A DNA stretch of 64,000 bases, from NCBI RefSeq assembly GCF_003688625.1, contig NZ_RCWY01000003.1, positions 558,001 through 622,000 of the forward strand, given 5' to 3'. The notes under the pieces were generated by a model that was not told where the DNA came from, made no database searches, and saw only the letters and a list, made by a program, of their open reading frames with translations. A program made the translations under genes and the position numbers. This stretch comes from Sphingomonas sp. PP-CE-3A-406. Lineage in GTDB: Bacteria; Pseudomonadota; Alphaproteobacteria; Sphingomonadales; Sphingomonadaceae. Below, in pieces: positions 46,081 to 55,315 of this stretch (position 1 is the first letter of the stretch; each line of letters opens with the position of its first letter).

Positions 46081-46091
46081 AGCGCAACCGG

Positions 46092-46199
46092 TCCCCCTCC
46101 CTGGAAGGGAGGGGTTAGGGGTGGGTCGGCCCGTTTTGCGCGCGCCGCTCATCCCAAGCAACCGACCCACCCCCAGCCCCTCCCTTCCAGGGAGGGGAG
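46092..46199. repeat. Inverted repeat, family B (copy 3)
   Basis: CCCCCTCCCTGGAAGGGAGG...GGGTGGGTCGG and CCGACCCACCCCCAGCCCCT...GGGAGGGGA. It fills the gap between the convergent EF-hand and cfa genes. Confidence 0.88.
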
Positions 46200-46203
46200 C
46201 AGG

Positions 46204-47430
46204 TCAGCGCTCGCGCAACGCCCGCTCGCCCTCGATCATGTAGTCGCGGGTCAACGGCAACGTCATCCGGCTCTTCGACAGCTGGATCTGGTAGTTGACC
46301 ATCCCGCCAGTCCGGAACGCCGCCGCGGCGCCCGCCAGATAGAACGTCCACATCCGATAGAACCGCTCGTCGTACAGCGCGACGATCGCGTCCTTCGCCG
46401 CCACCGTCCGATCATACCATTGGTCGATCGTCAGCGCGTAATGGACGCGCAGCACCTCGATATCGGTCGGGAACATCCGCAGCCCCTCATACCCCTTCAC
46501 GATCTCCGACAGCGCCGGGTTATACCCGCCCGGGAAAATATACTTGGTCGTGAAGGTGTCGGTGACGCCAGGCCCGCCCATCCGGCCGATCGTGTGGAGC
46601 AGCATCACGCCGTCCTCGGTCAGCAGGTCGCGGCATTTGCGGAAGAACGCCTTGTAGTGCGCCGGGCCGACATGCTCGAACATCCCGACCGAGACGATCC
46701 GGTCGAAACTTCCCGTCAGCGCGCGGTAGTCGATCAGCTCGAACTTCACCTTGTCGGCGACGCCTGCTTCCTGCGCCCGCCGCCGCGCGACCTTCAGCTG
46801 CTCCTGGGAGAGCGTCACGCCGAGCACTTCGGCACCGGTCTTCGCGTGCAGGTACAGCGCCATGCCGCCCCAGCCGCAGCCGATGTCGAGCACGCGCATC
46901 CCCGGCTGGATCGCCAGCTTGGCAGCGATGTGCGCCTTCTTGTCGTTCTGCGCCTGCTCCAAGCTGTTGCTGGCATCCGTGAAGTACGCGCAGGAATATT
47001 GCCGGTCCGCATCGAGGAACAGGTCGTAGAGCCGGTCGGACAGATCGTAATGATGCGCGACGTTCTTCTTCGACCGGCGCGCCATGTTCACGCGGTCGAC
47101 GCGGTGGACCACCTTGTCGAGCAGCTTGATCGGCAGCGACGGATTGAGACCACCGCCCCGCTCCCACGGGCTGTTGCCCTTGAGCAGATTGACCAGGTCG
47201 CGAATGTCGCCGCGTTCGATCACGAGGCGCCCGTCCATGAACGCCTCCGCCGCGCCCAATGCCGGATGGCGGATGATCGCCCCCGCGACACCAGGCTCGG
47301 TCAATCGGATCGTGACGGGGTTGTACGCAGGGTCGGGCTTGCCGAAATGCTTGGCCGTGCCGTTGGCATGGATGAGGGTAAGTTCGCCGGTTTTAACCTG
47401 CCGGGCCAGGAAACGATCGAAAAGAGCCAT
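46204..47430 (-). CDS. cfa: Cyclopropane-fatty-acyl-phospholipid synthase
   Basis: A 408-residue enzyme that adds a methylene from SAM to unsaturated phospholipid acyl chains. The N-terminal ~130 residues form the lipid-binding part. SAM motif I is 'MRVLDIGCGWGGMALYLHA', with 'YSCAYFTDASNSLEQAQNDK' before it and 'RIVSVGMFEHVGPAHYKAFF' after it. The C-terminal 'RMWTFYLAGAAAAFRTGGM' is typical. Length matches the family. No clear partner genes are adjacent. Confidence 0.95.
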   Translation of the reverse strand: MALFDRFLARQVKTGELTLIHANGTAKHFGKPDPAYNPVTIRLTEPGVAGAIIRHPALGAAEAFMDGRLVIERGDIRDLVNLLKGNSPWERGGGLNPSLPIKLLDKVVHRVDRVNMARRSKKNVAHHYDLSDRLYDLFLDADRQYSCAYFTDASNSLEQAQNDKKAHIAAKLAIQPGMRVLDIGCGWGGMALYLHAKTGAEVLGVTLSQEQLKVARRRAQEAGVADKVKFELIDYRALTGSFDRIVSVGMFEHVGPAHYKAFFRKCRDLLTEDGVMLLHTIGRMGGPGVTDTFTTKYIFPGGYNPALSEIVKGYEGLRMFPTDIEVLRVHYALTIDQWYDRTVAAKDAIVALYDERFYRMWTFYLAGAAAAFRTGGMVNYQIQLSKSRMTLPLTRDYMIEGERALRER

Positions 47431-47480
47431 GTCGCGTTAGCTAATGACTGGTACGGAATTGCGCCACCCCTCGGCGCGCG

Positions 47481-48242
47481 TCAGATCCCCGCGTACCAGT
47501 CATAATCCACGTTATCTTCCCAATAGCCCCCTTTGCCCTTGCCGATCCCAGCGAGGCTGGCGACCGCGTCGATCGCCATGACGTATTTGGCGTGCTTGTA
47601 GCCGAGCTGCCGTTCGACCCTGAGCCGGACGGGCGCGCCGTGCGCGACGTCGAGCACCTGATCGTTCAGCGCCCAGGCGAGAATCGTCTGCGGATGGAAC
47701 GCGTCGACCAGGTCGACCGACTCGTAGTAATTCGCGCCGCGGTAGAGGTCGGCGCAGGTGAAGACGATATAGCGGGCGGTGTCGCGGATCTTCGCGGCGG
47801 TCAGCAGCGCGCCGAGCTTCGGCCCCTGCCATTTGCCGATCGCGCTCCAGCCCTCGACGCAGTCGTGCCGCGTGATCTGCGCCCGCGACGGCATCTGGCG
47901 AAGTTGCGGCAGCGACACCGACAGCGGGTTATCGACCAGCCCGCCGACCTTCAGCCGGTAATCCGCGAAGTTGTTGACGACCATCGCGGTATAGTCGGCC
48001 GTCCCCGGATTGCTCGTGCCGTTGGAGCGGAAGATCGGCGACATCTGCGCGGGGCTGAACTCGGGCGCCAGCGCGTTGCGGTTGGTCAGCGCACGCTGCA
48101 ACCCACGGTTCATGTCCTCGCCCATGAACAGGATCTTCCGCGCCTCGGGGTTCGCGGCGATCTTGTCGCAGCCGGTCAGCAGAACGCCCGCGCCGACCGC
48201 GGCACCCGTGACGAGCGCACGGCGGGTAATGATCGTGCTCAT
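47481..48242 (-). CDS. Tat-exported molybdopterin-dependent oxidoreductase (sulfite oxidase/YedY fold), probable lipoprotein
   Basis: A 253-residue protein. The N-terminus has a twin-arginine motif 'ITRRALVTG' and a lipobox 'VLLTGC' (Cys25), so it should be folded before export and lipid-anchored. 'ITRHDCVEGWSAIGKWQG' contains the candidate molybdenum-ligand Cys128 and matches the MsrP/YedY family. 'GAPVRLRVERQLGYKHAKYV' lies near the C-terminus. Its ATG overlaps the stop of the cytochrome b gene (ATGA), so the two form a membrane redox complex. Substrate is unknown; methionine sulfoxide reduction is one possibility. Confidence 0.88.
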   Translation of the reverse strand: MSTIITRRALVTGAAVGAGVLLTGCDKIAANPEARKILFMGEDMNRGLQRALTNRNALAPEFSPAQMSPIFRSNGTSNPGTADYTAMVVNNFADYRLKVGGLVDNPLSVSLPQLRQMPSRAQITRHDCVEGWSAIGKWQGPKLGALLTAAKIRDTARYIVFTCADLYRGANYYESVDLVDAFHPQTILAWALNDQVLDVAHGAPVRLRVERQLGYKHAKYVMAIDAVASLAGIGKGKGGYWEDNVDYDWYAGI

Positions 48243-48985
48243 GTGACGTCCTCCTCGGCATGAGCGGGTACGGTCCAGCGCCCGGTAATCATCGACCGCA
48301 CTTCGTTCCACGTCCCCGCGAGGATCACCAGCGCCAGATGCGCGATGATGAACAGCACCAGCCCGGTAGCGGCGATGAAGTGGATCGAGCGCGCCGATTG
48401 CCGCCCGCCGAACACCTCGAGCAGCCACGGCCATGCCGCGTCCATCCCCGGCGACATCGTCAGCCCGGTCAGGATCATCACCGGGATCAGCACGAAGATC
48501 GTCGCGACGTAGGACAGCTTCTGGAGGATGTTGTACGCGCCCGGCCGCTTGGGATCGTGAAAGCGGAACGCGAGATGTTCCTTCACGTCATGCACGACCT
48601 CGCGCGGCGACAGTTCGACGGCTCGCACGCGTAGGTCGCGCTGGAAATGCTTGTTGACCAGGCTGACGATCATGAACCCGAGCAGCGCGAAGGCAAGCAC
48701 CAGCGCGAACAACAGATGCCAGCGCCGCGACAGCGCGAGGTTGTAGCTCGCCGGGATCGTCAGCAGGTTGAGCAGCGACACCAGCCAGCTCGGCCACTGG
48801 TCGAGCGTCGTCCACGCGGTATCGAAATTCGCGCCGTACCGTCCCCAGTACAGCCGCGGATGCGCCTTCAGGATGCCGATCCCGCTGCCGATCATGATGA
48901 ACATCGTCACCACCGTCACCCAGTGCCAGATGCGCGTCGCCAGTTTGTGGCGCTTGATAATCGGGATGGGTAGGGGATCGTTCAT
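48239..48985 (-). CDS. Cytochrome b561-type membrane subunit of the molybdoenzyme
   Basis: A 248-residue protein with four or five transmembrane helices. His residues in hydrophobic segments fit haem b ligation: 'KLATRIWHWVTVVTMFIMIG', 'RRWHLLFALVLAFALLG' and 'SIHFIAATGLVLFIIAHLAL'. It resembles the FdnI/cytochrome b561 group and should pass electrons between quinone and the exported molybdenum protein encoded by the overlapping downstream gene. The ATG opens MNDPLPIPIIKRH. Confidence 0.87.
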   Translation of the reverse strand: MNDPLPIPIIKRHKLATRIWHWVTVVTMFIMIGSGIGILKAHPRLYWGRYGANFDTAWTTLDQWPSWLVSLLNLLTIPASYNLALSRRWHLLFALVLAFALLGFMIVSLVNKHFQRDLRVRAVELSPREVVHDVKEHLAFRFHDPKRPGAYNILQKLSYVATIFVLIPVMILTGLTMSPGMDAAWPWLLEVFGGRQSARSIHFIAATGLVLFIIAHLALVILAGTWNEVRSMITGRWTVPAHAEEDVT

Positions 48986-49036
48986 GCTCGACCTTCGCTC
49001 TAGGCAGTCGAAACGTTGCATAGCAGGGATAAGCGT

Positions 49037-49654
49037 ATGACCGAATGGCATTCTTACGAGCCCACGAACGGCCATCGCCTGCCGCATGATCCCCTCAATG
49101 CGATCGTCGCGCCGCGCCCTATCGGCTGGGTCAGCACCGTGTCCGCCGACGGTGTGGCGAACCTCGCGCCGTACAGTTTCTTCAACCTGTTCAACTATAG
49201 CCCGCCGCTGATCGGCTTCTCGTCGATGGGGTGGAAGGACAGCGTTGCCAATATCGAGGCGACCGGCGAGTTCGTCTGGAACCTGGTATCGCGCGATCTC
49301 GGCGAGGCGATGAACACGACCGCCGCGAACGTCGCCGCCGACGTCGACGAGTTCGCGCTCGCCAAGCTCGATATGGCCGCGTCGACCAAGGTGAAACCGG
49401 CGCGCGTTGCCGCGTCGCGCGCGCAGTTCGAGTGCAAGCTGACGCAACTGATCCGTCTGGAAACCAAGGAAGGCCGCGAGCTCGACCAGTGGTTGGTGCT
49501 CGGCGAGGCGGTCGCGATCCACATCGACTCCGCGATGCTGGAGGACGGTGTCTACCAAACGGCGCGCGCGCAACCGATCCTGCGCGGCGGCGGGCCTGCG
49601 GATTACTTCGAAATCACCGAGGACGCGCTCTTCAAGATGCGCCGGCCGGGATGA
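49037..49654 (+). CDS. Flavin reductase family protein (FMN-binding split barrel)
   Basis: A 205-residue protein with 'NAIVAPRPIGWVSTVSADGV', 'NLAPYSFFNLFNYSPPLIGF' and 'FVWNLVSRDLGEAMNTTAA', the pattern of the flavin-reductase-like/DIM6 group. It probably binds FMN and acts as an NAD(P)H:flavin oxidoreductase or related enzyme. The start is ATG at 49037 with AGGG upstream. It is divergent from the cytochrome b gene (51 nt) and converges with the TauE/SafE gene across an A' repeat. Confidence 0.88.
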   Translation: MTEWHSYEPTNGHRLPHDPLNAIVAPRPIGWVSTVSADGVANLAPYSFFNLFNYSPPLIGFSSMGWKDSVANIEATGEFVWNLVSRDLGEAMNTTAANVAADVDEFALAKLDMAASTKVKPARVAASRAQFECKLTQLIRLETKEGRELDQWLVLGEAVAIHIDSAMLEDGVYQTARAQPILRGGGPADYFEITEDALFKMRRPG

Positions 49655-49664
49655 GCGAGCAAAC

Positions 49665-49720
49665 TTGTTCACCCGCGAAGGCGGGTGCCCAGACTGGGTC
49701 CCCGCCTTCGCGGGGAAACA
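49665..49720. repeat. Inverted repeat, family A' (short copy)
   Basis: TGTTCACCCGCGAAGGCGGG and CCCCGCCTTCGCGGGGAAAC-A around ~15 nt. It lies in the gap between convergent flavin reductase and TauE/SafE genes. Confidence 0.85.
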
Positions 49721-49727
49721 TCGTGGT

Positions 49728-50495
49728 TCAGGCGTACGCTCGGTAGAAGAATACGACCGTCGTCGTCGCGGTCACGAACAGCGTCCAGGCGCGGATCACG
49801 CCGTCGGGCAGCTTCCGCCCGAACCGCGCGCCGAAATACCCGCCGACCACGCCGCCCGCCATCATCGGCAGGCACAATGTCCACGCGACCATCCCCGTTG
49901 CCGCGAACACGATCGTCGCGGCGGCATTCGCGGTCGCCAGCATCAGCGTGCGCGGCGCGGCGAGCTTGGCGGGCGAGGCGCCGGCCAACAATCCCCATGC
50001 GGCGGTCAGCATCATCCCGACGCCACCCCCGAAATAGCCGCCATAGATCCCCAGCAACGTCTGCGCGGCGATCAGCGAGCGCGATCCGATCGCGACGCGT
50101 GCGTGGAGCCAGGTCGACGCGGGCTTGCCGAACGCGATCGCGAGCGTCGCCGTCAGCAATAGCCACGGCACGATCACGTCGAACGCGGTCGCCGGGGTAA
50201 AGAACAGCAGCAGGCTGCCGACCAGCCCGCCGACGAACGTGATCCCCGCCAGCGTCCGGATACCGACCCCGCCGACCGGTCCCAGATCGCTGCGATACGC
50301 CCATGCGCTCGCCATCGCCGCCGGCTGCACCGCGACGTTGCTGGTCGCATTGGCGATCGGCGAGGGTAGGCCGAGCGCGATCAGCGACGGCATCGTCGCG
50401 AAGCTGCCACCGCCCGCCAGCGCGTTCATCGCGCCGCCCAGCATCCCCGCCCCCGCCGCCAATCCCAGCGAACCGAGATCAGACAAAGGCGGCAT
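49728..50495 (-). CDS. TauE/SafE (TSUP)-family transporter
   Basis: A 255-residue membrane protein with about eight hydrophobic helices arranged as two halves. Typical segments are '[23 protein letters not shown]' (quoted in part: [17 protein letters not shown]) and '[20 protein letters not shown]' in the second half. The family exports sulfite or organosulfonates, but the substrate here cannot be read. Its start overlaps the rlmN 3' end by 17 nt on the same strand, so it is probably translated from the rlmN transcript. Confidence 0.92.
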   Translation of the reverse strand: MPPLSDLGSLGLAAGAGMLGGAMNALAGGGSFATMPSLIALGLPSPIANATSNVAVQPAAMASAWAYRSDLGPVGGVGIRTLAGITFVGGLVGSLLLFFTPATAFDVIVPWLLLTATLAIAFGKPASTWLHARVAIGSRSLIAAQTLLGIYGGYFGGGVGMMLTAAWGLLAGASPAKLAAPRTLMLATANAAATIVFAATGMVAWTLCLPMMAGGVVGGYFGARFGRKLPDGVIRAWTLFVTATTTVVFFYRAYA

Positions 50496-51687
50496 CAGCC
50501 TCGGCAGCGGCCTCGCGATCGATCTGCGCGCGGCTCTTCTTTTCCGAGGCGGTCTTCAACTGTCCACATGCCGCATCGATATCGCGTCCGCGCGGCGTCC
50601 GCACCGGCGCCGAAATCCCCGCGCCGAACACGATGCTGGAGAACGACTTGATCCGCTCGGGCGTCGAGCACTCGTATTGCGCGCCCGGCCACGGATTGAA
50701 CGGAATAAGGTTCACCTTCGCCGGCAGCTCGTACTTCCGCAGCAACCGGACGAGTTCGCGCGCGTCGTCGTCGGAGTCGTTCTTGTCCTTGAGCATCACA
50801 TATTCGAACGTGATGCGGCGCGCGTTGTTCGTGCCCGGATAATCCGCGCATGCCTGCAACAGCTCCTCGATGCCGTACTTCCGGTTGAGCGGCACGATCT
50901 CGTCGCGCACTTCCTTGGTAACCGCGTGCAGCGACACGGCGAGGTTCACGCCGATCTCCGCGCCCGCGCGCGCCATCATTGGCACCACGCCCGACGTCGA
51001 CAACGTGATCCGGCGGCGGCTCAGTGCGAGCCCCGCGCCGTCCATCACCAGCTTCAACGCATCGCGGACATTCTCGAAATTATACAGCGGCTCGCCCATC
51101 CCCATCATCACGATGTTGGTGAGCATGCGGCCCTCGGGCTGGCTCGGCCATTCACCCAGCGAATCGCGCGCCAGCATCACCTGTCCGACGATCTCGGCGG
51201 GCGTCAGGTTGCGCACCAGTCGCATCGTGCCCGTATGGCAGAAGGTGCAGTTCAGCGTGCAGCCGACCTGGCTCGACACGCACAGCGTGCCCCGATCCGC
51301 GTCGGGGATGAACACCATCTCGTAATCCTGCGCGTCGTCCGATCGCAACAACCACTTCCGCGTCCCGTCGGTCGACACCTGCGCCTCGACCACATTGGGC
51401 CGGCTGATCACGAAGCGCTGTTCGAGCCACGGGTGCATCGTCTTCGAGATATCGGTCATCGCCGAGAACTCGGTCGCGCCGCGATTGTAGATCCAGTGCC
51501 ACAGCTGCTTGGCGCGCAGCTTGGCCTGCTTCTCCTCGAGCTGCGACGTCTCCAGCGCCATCCGCAGATCGGTGAGCGACAGCCCGAGCAGGTCGATCCG
51601 CCCATCGCTGCGCGGCACGAAGCTGCGGGGAACGGGCACGGGATCGATGTGCCCAGGAATAGGCATGAGGTTCGCGGCGGTCTGCAT
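50479..51687 (-). CDS. rlmN: Dual-specificity 23S rRNA/tRNA adenine-C2 methyltransferase
   Basis: A 402-residue radical SAM enzyme that methylates A2503 of 23S rRNA and A37 of some tRNAs. The cluster motif is '[20 protein letters not shown]' (CX3CX2C). '[20 protein letters not shown]' and '[20 protein letters not shown]' are typical, and the conserved C-terminal Cys lies in '[20 protein letters not shown]'. The ATG opens [13 protein letters not shown]. It overlaps the TauE/SafE gene downstream. Confidence 0.96.
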   Translation of the reverse strand: MQTAANLMPIPGHIDPVPVPRSFVPRSDGRIDLLGLSLTDLRMALETSQLEEKQAKLRAKQLWHWIYNRGATEFSAMTDISKTMHPWLEQRFVISRPNVVEAQVSTDGTRKWLLRSDDAQDYEMVFIPDADRGTLCVSSQVGCTLNCTFCHTGTMRLVRNLTPAEIVGQVMLARDSLGEWPSQPEGRMLTNIVMMGMGEPLYNFENVRDALKLVMDGAGLALSRRRITLSTSGVVPMMARAGAEIGVNLAVSLHAVTKEVRDEIVPLNRKYGIEELLQACADYPGTNNARRITFEYVMLKDKNDSDDDARELVRLLRKYELPAKVNLIPFNPWPGAQYECSTPERIKSFSSIVFGAGISAPVRTPRGRDIDAACGQLKTASEKKSRAQIDREAAAEADAAFV

Positions 51688-51757
51688 GCGCGAGCCCGTA
51701 GCGGAATTTTCGTGATTTTTCTACTGGCTGCGGGAGAGGGAGGTAGACACCCTTCCG

Positions 51758-51883
51758 ATCCTCCCCCGCCAGGGGGAGGTGGCAGGCGTAGCCTGACGGA
51801 GGGGGAGGCCTGCGCTCACGTTCGTTCCGTGTCCTCCCCCTCCGTCACCTGCGGCGACACCTCCCCCTTGCGGGGGAGGATCG
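51758..51883. repeat. Inverted repeat, family C (copy 2)
   Basis: CGATCCTCCCCCGCCAGGGG GAGGTGGC and the complement CACCTCCCCCTTGCGGGGGA...GATCG enclose a second pair (GACGGAGGGGGAGG / CCTCCCCCTCCGTC), as in copy 1 near 37.0 kb. It lies between the IalB-like gene and rlmN. Confidence 0.85.
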
Positions 51884-51930
51884 TGAAGGTTCGTTCGGAA
51901 CGTCTATTGGAAACGCGGGGCAGCAAAACG

Positions 51931-52398
51931 TCACCCCCCGCTACACGCCAACACGGCCGCATCGATCGCAGTCGCCGCCCCCGACAGCGCATACACATCC
52001 GCAAACGGCCGCCCCCCGAGGCCGACCGCCTCGACGCTCATGCTCCGCCCCGACCGCATCGCCGCGACGATCGCCCGGTCGCTCGGCGCATCGCTCGCCC
52101 AGGCGTCCAGACCGTTCGCGACCAAGGTGAACCGACGCTCGCCCACCGTCAGCGTCACTCCGGCCGACCGATCGCGCTCGCGACTCAGCCGCACATACAA
52201 GGATGCGCGCAAACCCCGCTTCGGCCACGTCGCAACGCTCGCGAACCCGGACGAACGCCCCCCCGCCATCACCGGACGCGATATCGCGAAGCACCGCGCG
52301 GGGCTCGCATCGCGAAACGCGCCCCACCCTTGGTAGATGCCGATCGTGTCACGCGCCGCGGCGGGAGCCGCAATCGCGAGCATCCCCAACGCCAACAC
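51931..52398 (-). CDS. Exported IalB-like protein
   Basis: A ~155-residue secreted protein with a signal peptide (LALGMLAIAAPAAA-RD). The mature part has 'IYQGWGAFRDASPARCFAIS', 'LYVRLSRERDRSAGVTLTVG', 'FTLVANGLDAWASDAPSDRA' and a C-terminal 'TAIDAAVLACSGG'. The W...C and paired-Cys layout resembles the invasion-associated locus B family. GTG at 52398 is used; ATG at 52383 is possible but shortens the signal peptide. The gene's 5' end abuts a family B repeat, whose GGGGAG may double as ribosome-binding site. Confidence 0.7.
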   Translation of the reverse strand: MLALGMLAIAAPAAARDTIGIYQGWGAFRDASPARCFAISRPVMAGGRSSGFASVATWPKRGLRASLYVRLSRERDRSAGVTLTVGERRFTLVANGLDAWASDAPSDRAIVAAMRSGRSMSVEAVGLGGRPFADVYALSGAATAIDAAVLACSGG

Positions 52399-52412
52399 CA
52401 AACGCCACAGAA

Positions 52413-52522
52413 CTCCCCTCCCTGGAAGGGAGGGGTTGGGGGTGGGTAGGCCTGCTCGAGCCCCAACGGTTCGAACGCGCGGAAGCCGACCCACCCCCAA
52501 CCCCTCCCTTCCAGGGAGGGGG
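52413..52522. repeat. Inverted repeat, family B (copy 4)
   Basis: CTCCCCTCCCTGGAAGGGAG...GGGTGGGTAGG and CCGACCCACCCCCAACCCCT...GGGAGGGGG. It lies 14 nt upstream of the IalB-like start and downstream of the histidine-phosphatase gene. Confidence 0.88.
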
Positions 52523-52568
52523 GCAGAAGTGCTTGAGCCCGATGAGAGGCCTTCGACCCACGCGAATT

Positions 52569-53252
52569 TCACGCCGGAGCGAATCCCGTACCCCGATGCG
52601 GCACCGTCGCCCGCCCATTCTCCACCAGCGTGACCGACCCCTGCGGCAAGCCCTTCGCAACCGGCGCGCCGAGCAACGGATCGACCGCCGCCCCGGTCAT
52701 CACGCCGAGCATCACCCGACTCGAGATCCCGTGCATGATCACCAGCCGATCGCCCGGATCTTCCGCGGTATCCGCCAGCCACCCGCCAACCCGCGCAGCA
52801 ATCTCTGCATACGTCTCGCCATCGGGCGCAGGCTTCAGCGTGCCCCCCGGCAGCATCACCGACCCGACCTCATCGACGACGTCCGCATAATAGCGCCCGC
52901 CCCACGACCCCATGTCGATCTCGACCAACCGGGCATCGGTCCGCGCATCATGCCAATCCAGCTCCAGATGTTCGCAGATCACCGCGAGCGTCTGCAACGC
53001 CCGCCCGGTCGGCGATGCCCACAGGGTCAGCGCCGGCTTCGCCCCCAGCTCTTCGCGCAACGCCCGGCCCAGTTCGTCCGCCTGCGCGAACCCCGCCCGC
53101 GTCAACGGCGTATGTGCCGCATCCCCCTGCAACCGATGCGCCGCATTGAACACGGTTTCGCCGTGCCGCGCGACGAAATCGCGACCCTTGCGAAGGGCCG
53201 GACTATCGGTTGATCGGGCGTCGCCTTCACCCTGCCGTTGGCTTGGAATCAT
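52569..53252 (-). CDS. Histidine phosphatase family protein (phosphoglycerate-mutase-like)
   Basis: A 227-residue protein with the catalytic 'VARHGETVFNAAHRLQGDA' (phospho-His near residue 30), 'ASPTGRALQTLAVI' (second Arg) and 'LVEIDMGSWGGR' (Glu). 'LVIMHGISSRVMLG' supplies the second His. Substrate unknown. The first ~20 residues (MIPSQRQGEGDARSTDSP) are not typical, so a downstream start is possible, but no ATG lies between it and the motif. It is upstream of the IalB-like gene. Confidence 0.88.
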   Translation of the reverse strand: MIPSQRQGEGDARSTDSPALRKGRDFVARHGETVFNAAHRLQGDAAHTPLTRAGFAQADELGRALREELGAKPALTLWASPTGRALQTLAVICEHLELDWHDARTDARLVEIDMGSWGGRYYADVVDEVGSVMLPGGTLKPAPDGETYAEIAARVGGWLADTAEDPGDRLVIMHGISSRVMLGVMTGAAVDPLLGAPVAKGLPQGSVTLVENGRATVPHRGTGFAPA

Positions 53253-53392
53253 GGCCCGCGTTTCAACCCCCTGTGGCGCAAAAGCAACGGATTTCCGTGT
53301 TTATCTGGGGTTCATGCAACGCCCGCGCGGTTGGTCCATTGAAGCGGTCCGCCCCGCGTAACGGGGCGCCAGATCAGTAAGGAGTAACCCCA

Positions 53393-54046
53393 ATGCGTAC
53401 GCTCATCGCCGTCTCGCTGCTCGCCACCACCGCAGTGGCCGCACCCGCCCTGGCGCAGACCAACCCGACCTTCACCGGCCCCCGCATCGAAGGCACGCTC
53501 GGCTACGACCACACCGGCGCCGGCAGCAGCGTGTCCAACAACAACGGACGCGACGACCAGAAGATCGACGGACTGCTGTACGGCGGCGGCATCGGCTACG
53601 ACATCGCGACCTCGGACAACATCGTGCTCGGCGCCGAAGCCGAGCTGACCGGCTCGACCTCGAAGAGCGACCGCAACGACTACACCAGCGACTTCGGCTT
53701 CGGTCGCGTCAAGCAAGGCCGCGACATCTATGTCGGCGCGCGCGCAGGCTATGTCGTCGCACCGACGACGATGCTGTACGTCAAGGGCGGTTACACCAAC
53801 GCAAAGCTGAACGTGCTAGCCGGCGATACGAACCAGACGACCGACACCGATTTCAATCTCGACGGCTGGCGCGTCGGTGCCGGTGCCGAGCACGCGGTCG
53901 GTCCAAACAGCTATGCCAAGCTCGAATACCGCTATTCGAAGTATGAGCGCAGCAACATCGACTATGCGACCGGCGGCACCAGCGGGCGCTTCGATGTCGA
54001 CACGGATCGCCATCAGGTGGTCGCAAGCTACGGCTTCCGCTTCTGA
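53393..54046 (+). CDS. Outer-membrane beta-barrel protein (OmpA/Omp25-like)
   Basis: A 217-residue protein with a signal peptide (MRTLIAVSLLATTAVAAPALA-Q; 21 residues, so quoted in part: LIAVSLLATTAVAAPALA). Amphipathic strands follow ('RIEGTLGYDHTGAG', 'LLYGGGIGYDIATSDNIVLG', 'DIYVGARAGYVVAPTTMLYV', 'SYAKLEYRYSKYERS') and it ends in phenylalanine (ASYGFRF), the usual outer-membrane sorting signal. An eight-stranded porin-like barrel is likely. AAGGAGTAACCCC precedes the ATG. A terminator follows. Confidence 0.9.
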   Translation: MRTLIAVSLLATTAVAAPALAQTNPTFTGPRIEGTLGYDHTGAGSSVSNNNGRDDQKIDGLLYGGGIGYDIATSDNIVLGAEAELTGSTSKSDRNDYTSDFGFGRVKQGRDIYVGARAGYVVAPTTMLYVKGGYTNAKLNVLAGDTNQTTDTDFNLDGWRVGAGAEHAVGPNSYAKLEYRYSKYERSNIDYATGGTSGRFDVDTDRHQVVASYGFRF

Positions 54047-54092
54047 TCGAAACGGTGCCCGCGCTTTAACGCGACGTTTACCGTGATCAAAG

Positions 54093-54125
54093 AAGGGTCG
54101 GGGCGCTTGCTCCGACCCTTTGTTG
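54093..54125 (+). terminator. Terminator after the OMP gene
   Basis: AAGGGTCGG pairs with CCGACCCTT around a GGCGCTTGCT loop and is followed by TGTTGTT. It lies 46 nt after the OMP stop. Confidence 0.88.
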
Positions 54126-54190
54126 TTGGGTAAGCCATCTGCGGATTGCCCCCAGCCCCGATTCTGGCTGTGGTGGCGGGGGGAATTACG

Positions 54191-55309
54191 ATGAAGGCGA
54201 CGATCGAACGCGCAACGCTCCTCAAGGGGCTGAGCCATGTCCAGTCCGTGGTGGAGCGGCGCAACACCATCCCCATCCTGTCGAACGTGCTGATCGAGGC
54301 GACCGCCGAGGGCACGCTCAAGCTGATGGCGACCGACCTTGATCTCCAGATCAACGAATCGATCGCAGCCGCGGTCGACCAGCCCGGCGCGACCACCGTG
54401 TCCGCGCACACGCTGTTCGACATCGCGCGCAAGTTGCCGGAAGGCTCGCAGGTCCAGCTCGCCGCGTCGGAAGGCCGGATGAGCATCGTCGCAGGCCGCG
54501 CGCGCTTCTCGCTCGGCACGCTGCCGCGCGACGATTTCCCGGTGATCGCCGAGGGCGAACTGCCGACCCAGTTCGAACTGCCCGCCGAGACGCTCAAGCA
54601 GATCATCGACAAGACGCGCTTCGCGATCTCGACCGAAGAGACGCGCTATTATCTCAACGGCATCTTCCTGCACGTGGCGGATGGCGACAGTTCGAACCCG
54701 GTGCTGAAGGCCGCCGCGACCGACGGTCACCGTCTCGCCCGCGTCACGCTGCCGCGTCCCGAGGGTGCCGAATCGATGCCCGACGTGATCGTCCCGCGCA
54801 AATGCATCGGCGAGCTGCGCAAGCTGCTCGACGAGGTCGACGGTTCGGTCGGCGTCTCGCTGTCGCCGACCAAGATCCGCTTCGACCTCGGCCAGGCGAT
54901 CCTGACCTCGAAGCTGATCGACGGTACCTTCCCCGATTACAGCCGCGTGATCCCGACCGGCAACGACAAGATCCTCAAGATCGACCCGAAAAGCTTCATG
55001 GAAGGCGTCGATCGCGTCTCCACGATCGCGACGGAGAAAACGCGTGCCGTGAAGATGGCGCTCGACCGCGACAAGATCACGCTGTCGGTCACATCGCCCG
55101 AAAACGGCACCGCCGCGGAGGAAGTCCCCGGCGATTACGTCGCGCTGCCGTTCGAGATCGGCTTCAACAGCCGCTATCTGATGGACATTCTCGCGCAGAT
55201 CGACGGCGACATGGTCGAGGTGCATCTGGCGGACGCCGCCGCGCCGACGCTGATCCGCGAGAACGACAAGTCGCCCGCGCTGTACGTGCTGATGCCGATG
55301 CGCGTGTGA
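54191..55309 (+). CDS. dnaN: DNA polymerase III subunit beta (sliding clamp)
   Basis: A 372-residue clamp with three repeated domains. The N-terminus is 'MKATIERATLLKGLSHVQSV' and 'NTIPILSNVLIEATAEGTLK' follows; mid-protein 'DKTRFAISTEETRYYLNGIF' and the C-terminal 'YVLMPMRV' are diagnostic. It holds DNA polymerase on the template and recruits repair partners. The upstream frame is longer but the conserved start is this ATG. dnaN, recF and gyrB are all here on one strand, but dnaA is not. Confidence 0.97.
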   Translation: MKATIERATLLKGLSHVQSVVERRNTIPILSNVLIEATAEGTLKLMATDLDLQINESIAAAVDQPGATTVSAHTLFDIARKLPEGSQVQLAASEGRMSIVAGRARFSLGTLPRDDFPVIAEGELPTQFELPAETLKQIIDKTRFAISTEETRYYLNGIFLHVADGDSSNPVLKAAATDGHRLARVTLPRPEGAESMPDVIVPRKCIGELRKLLDEVDGSVGVSLSPTKIRFDLGQAILTSKLIDGTFPDYSRVIPTGNDKILKIDPKSFMEGVDRVSTIATEKTRAVKMALDRDKITLSVTSPENGTAAEEVPGDYVALPFEIGFNSRYLMDILAQIDGDMVEVHLADAAAPTLIRENDKSPALYVLMPMRV

Positions 55310-55315
55310 TTCGGT

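Noticed and set aside
47481..48985. Calling the molybdoenzyme pair MsrP-MsrQ
   Set aside because: The membrane partner looks like a b561/FdnI-type cytochrome rather than MsrQ, and the lipobox is unusual, so symbols were withheld.
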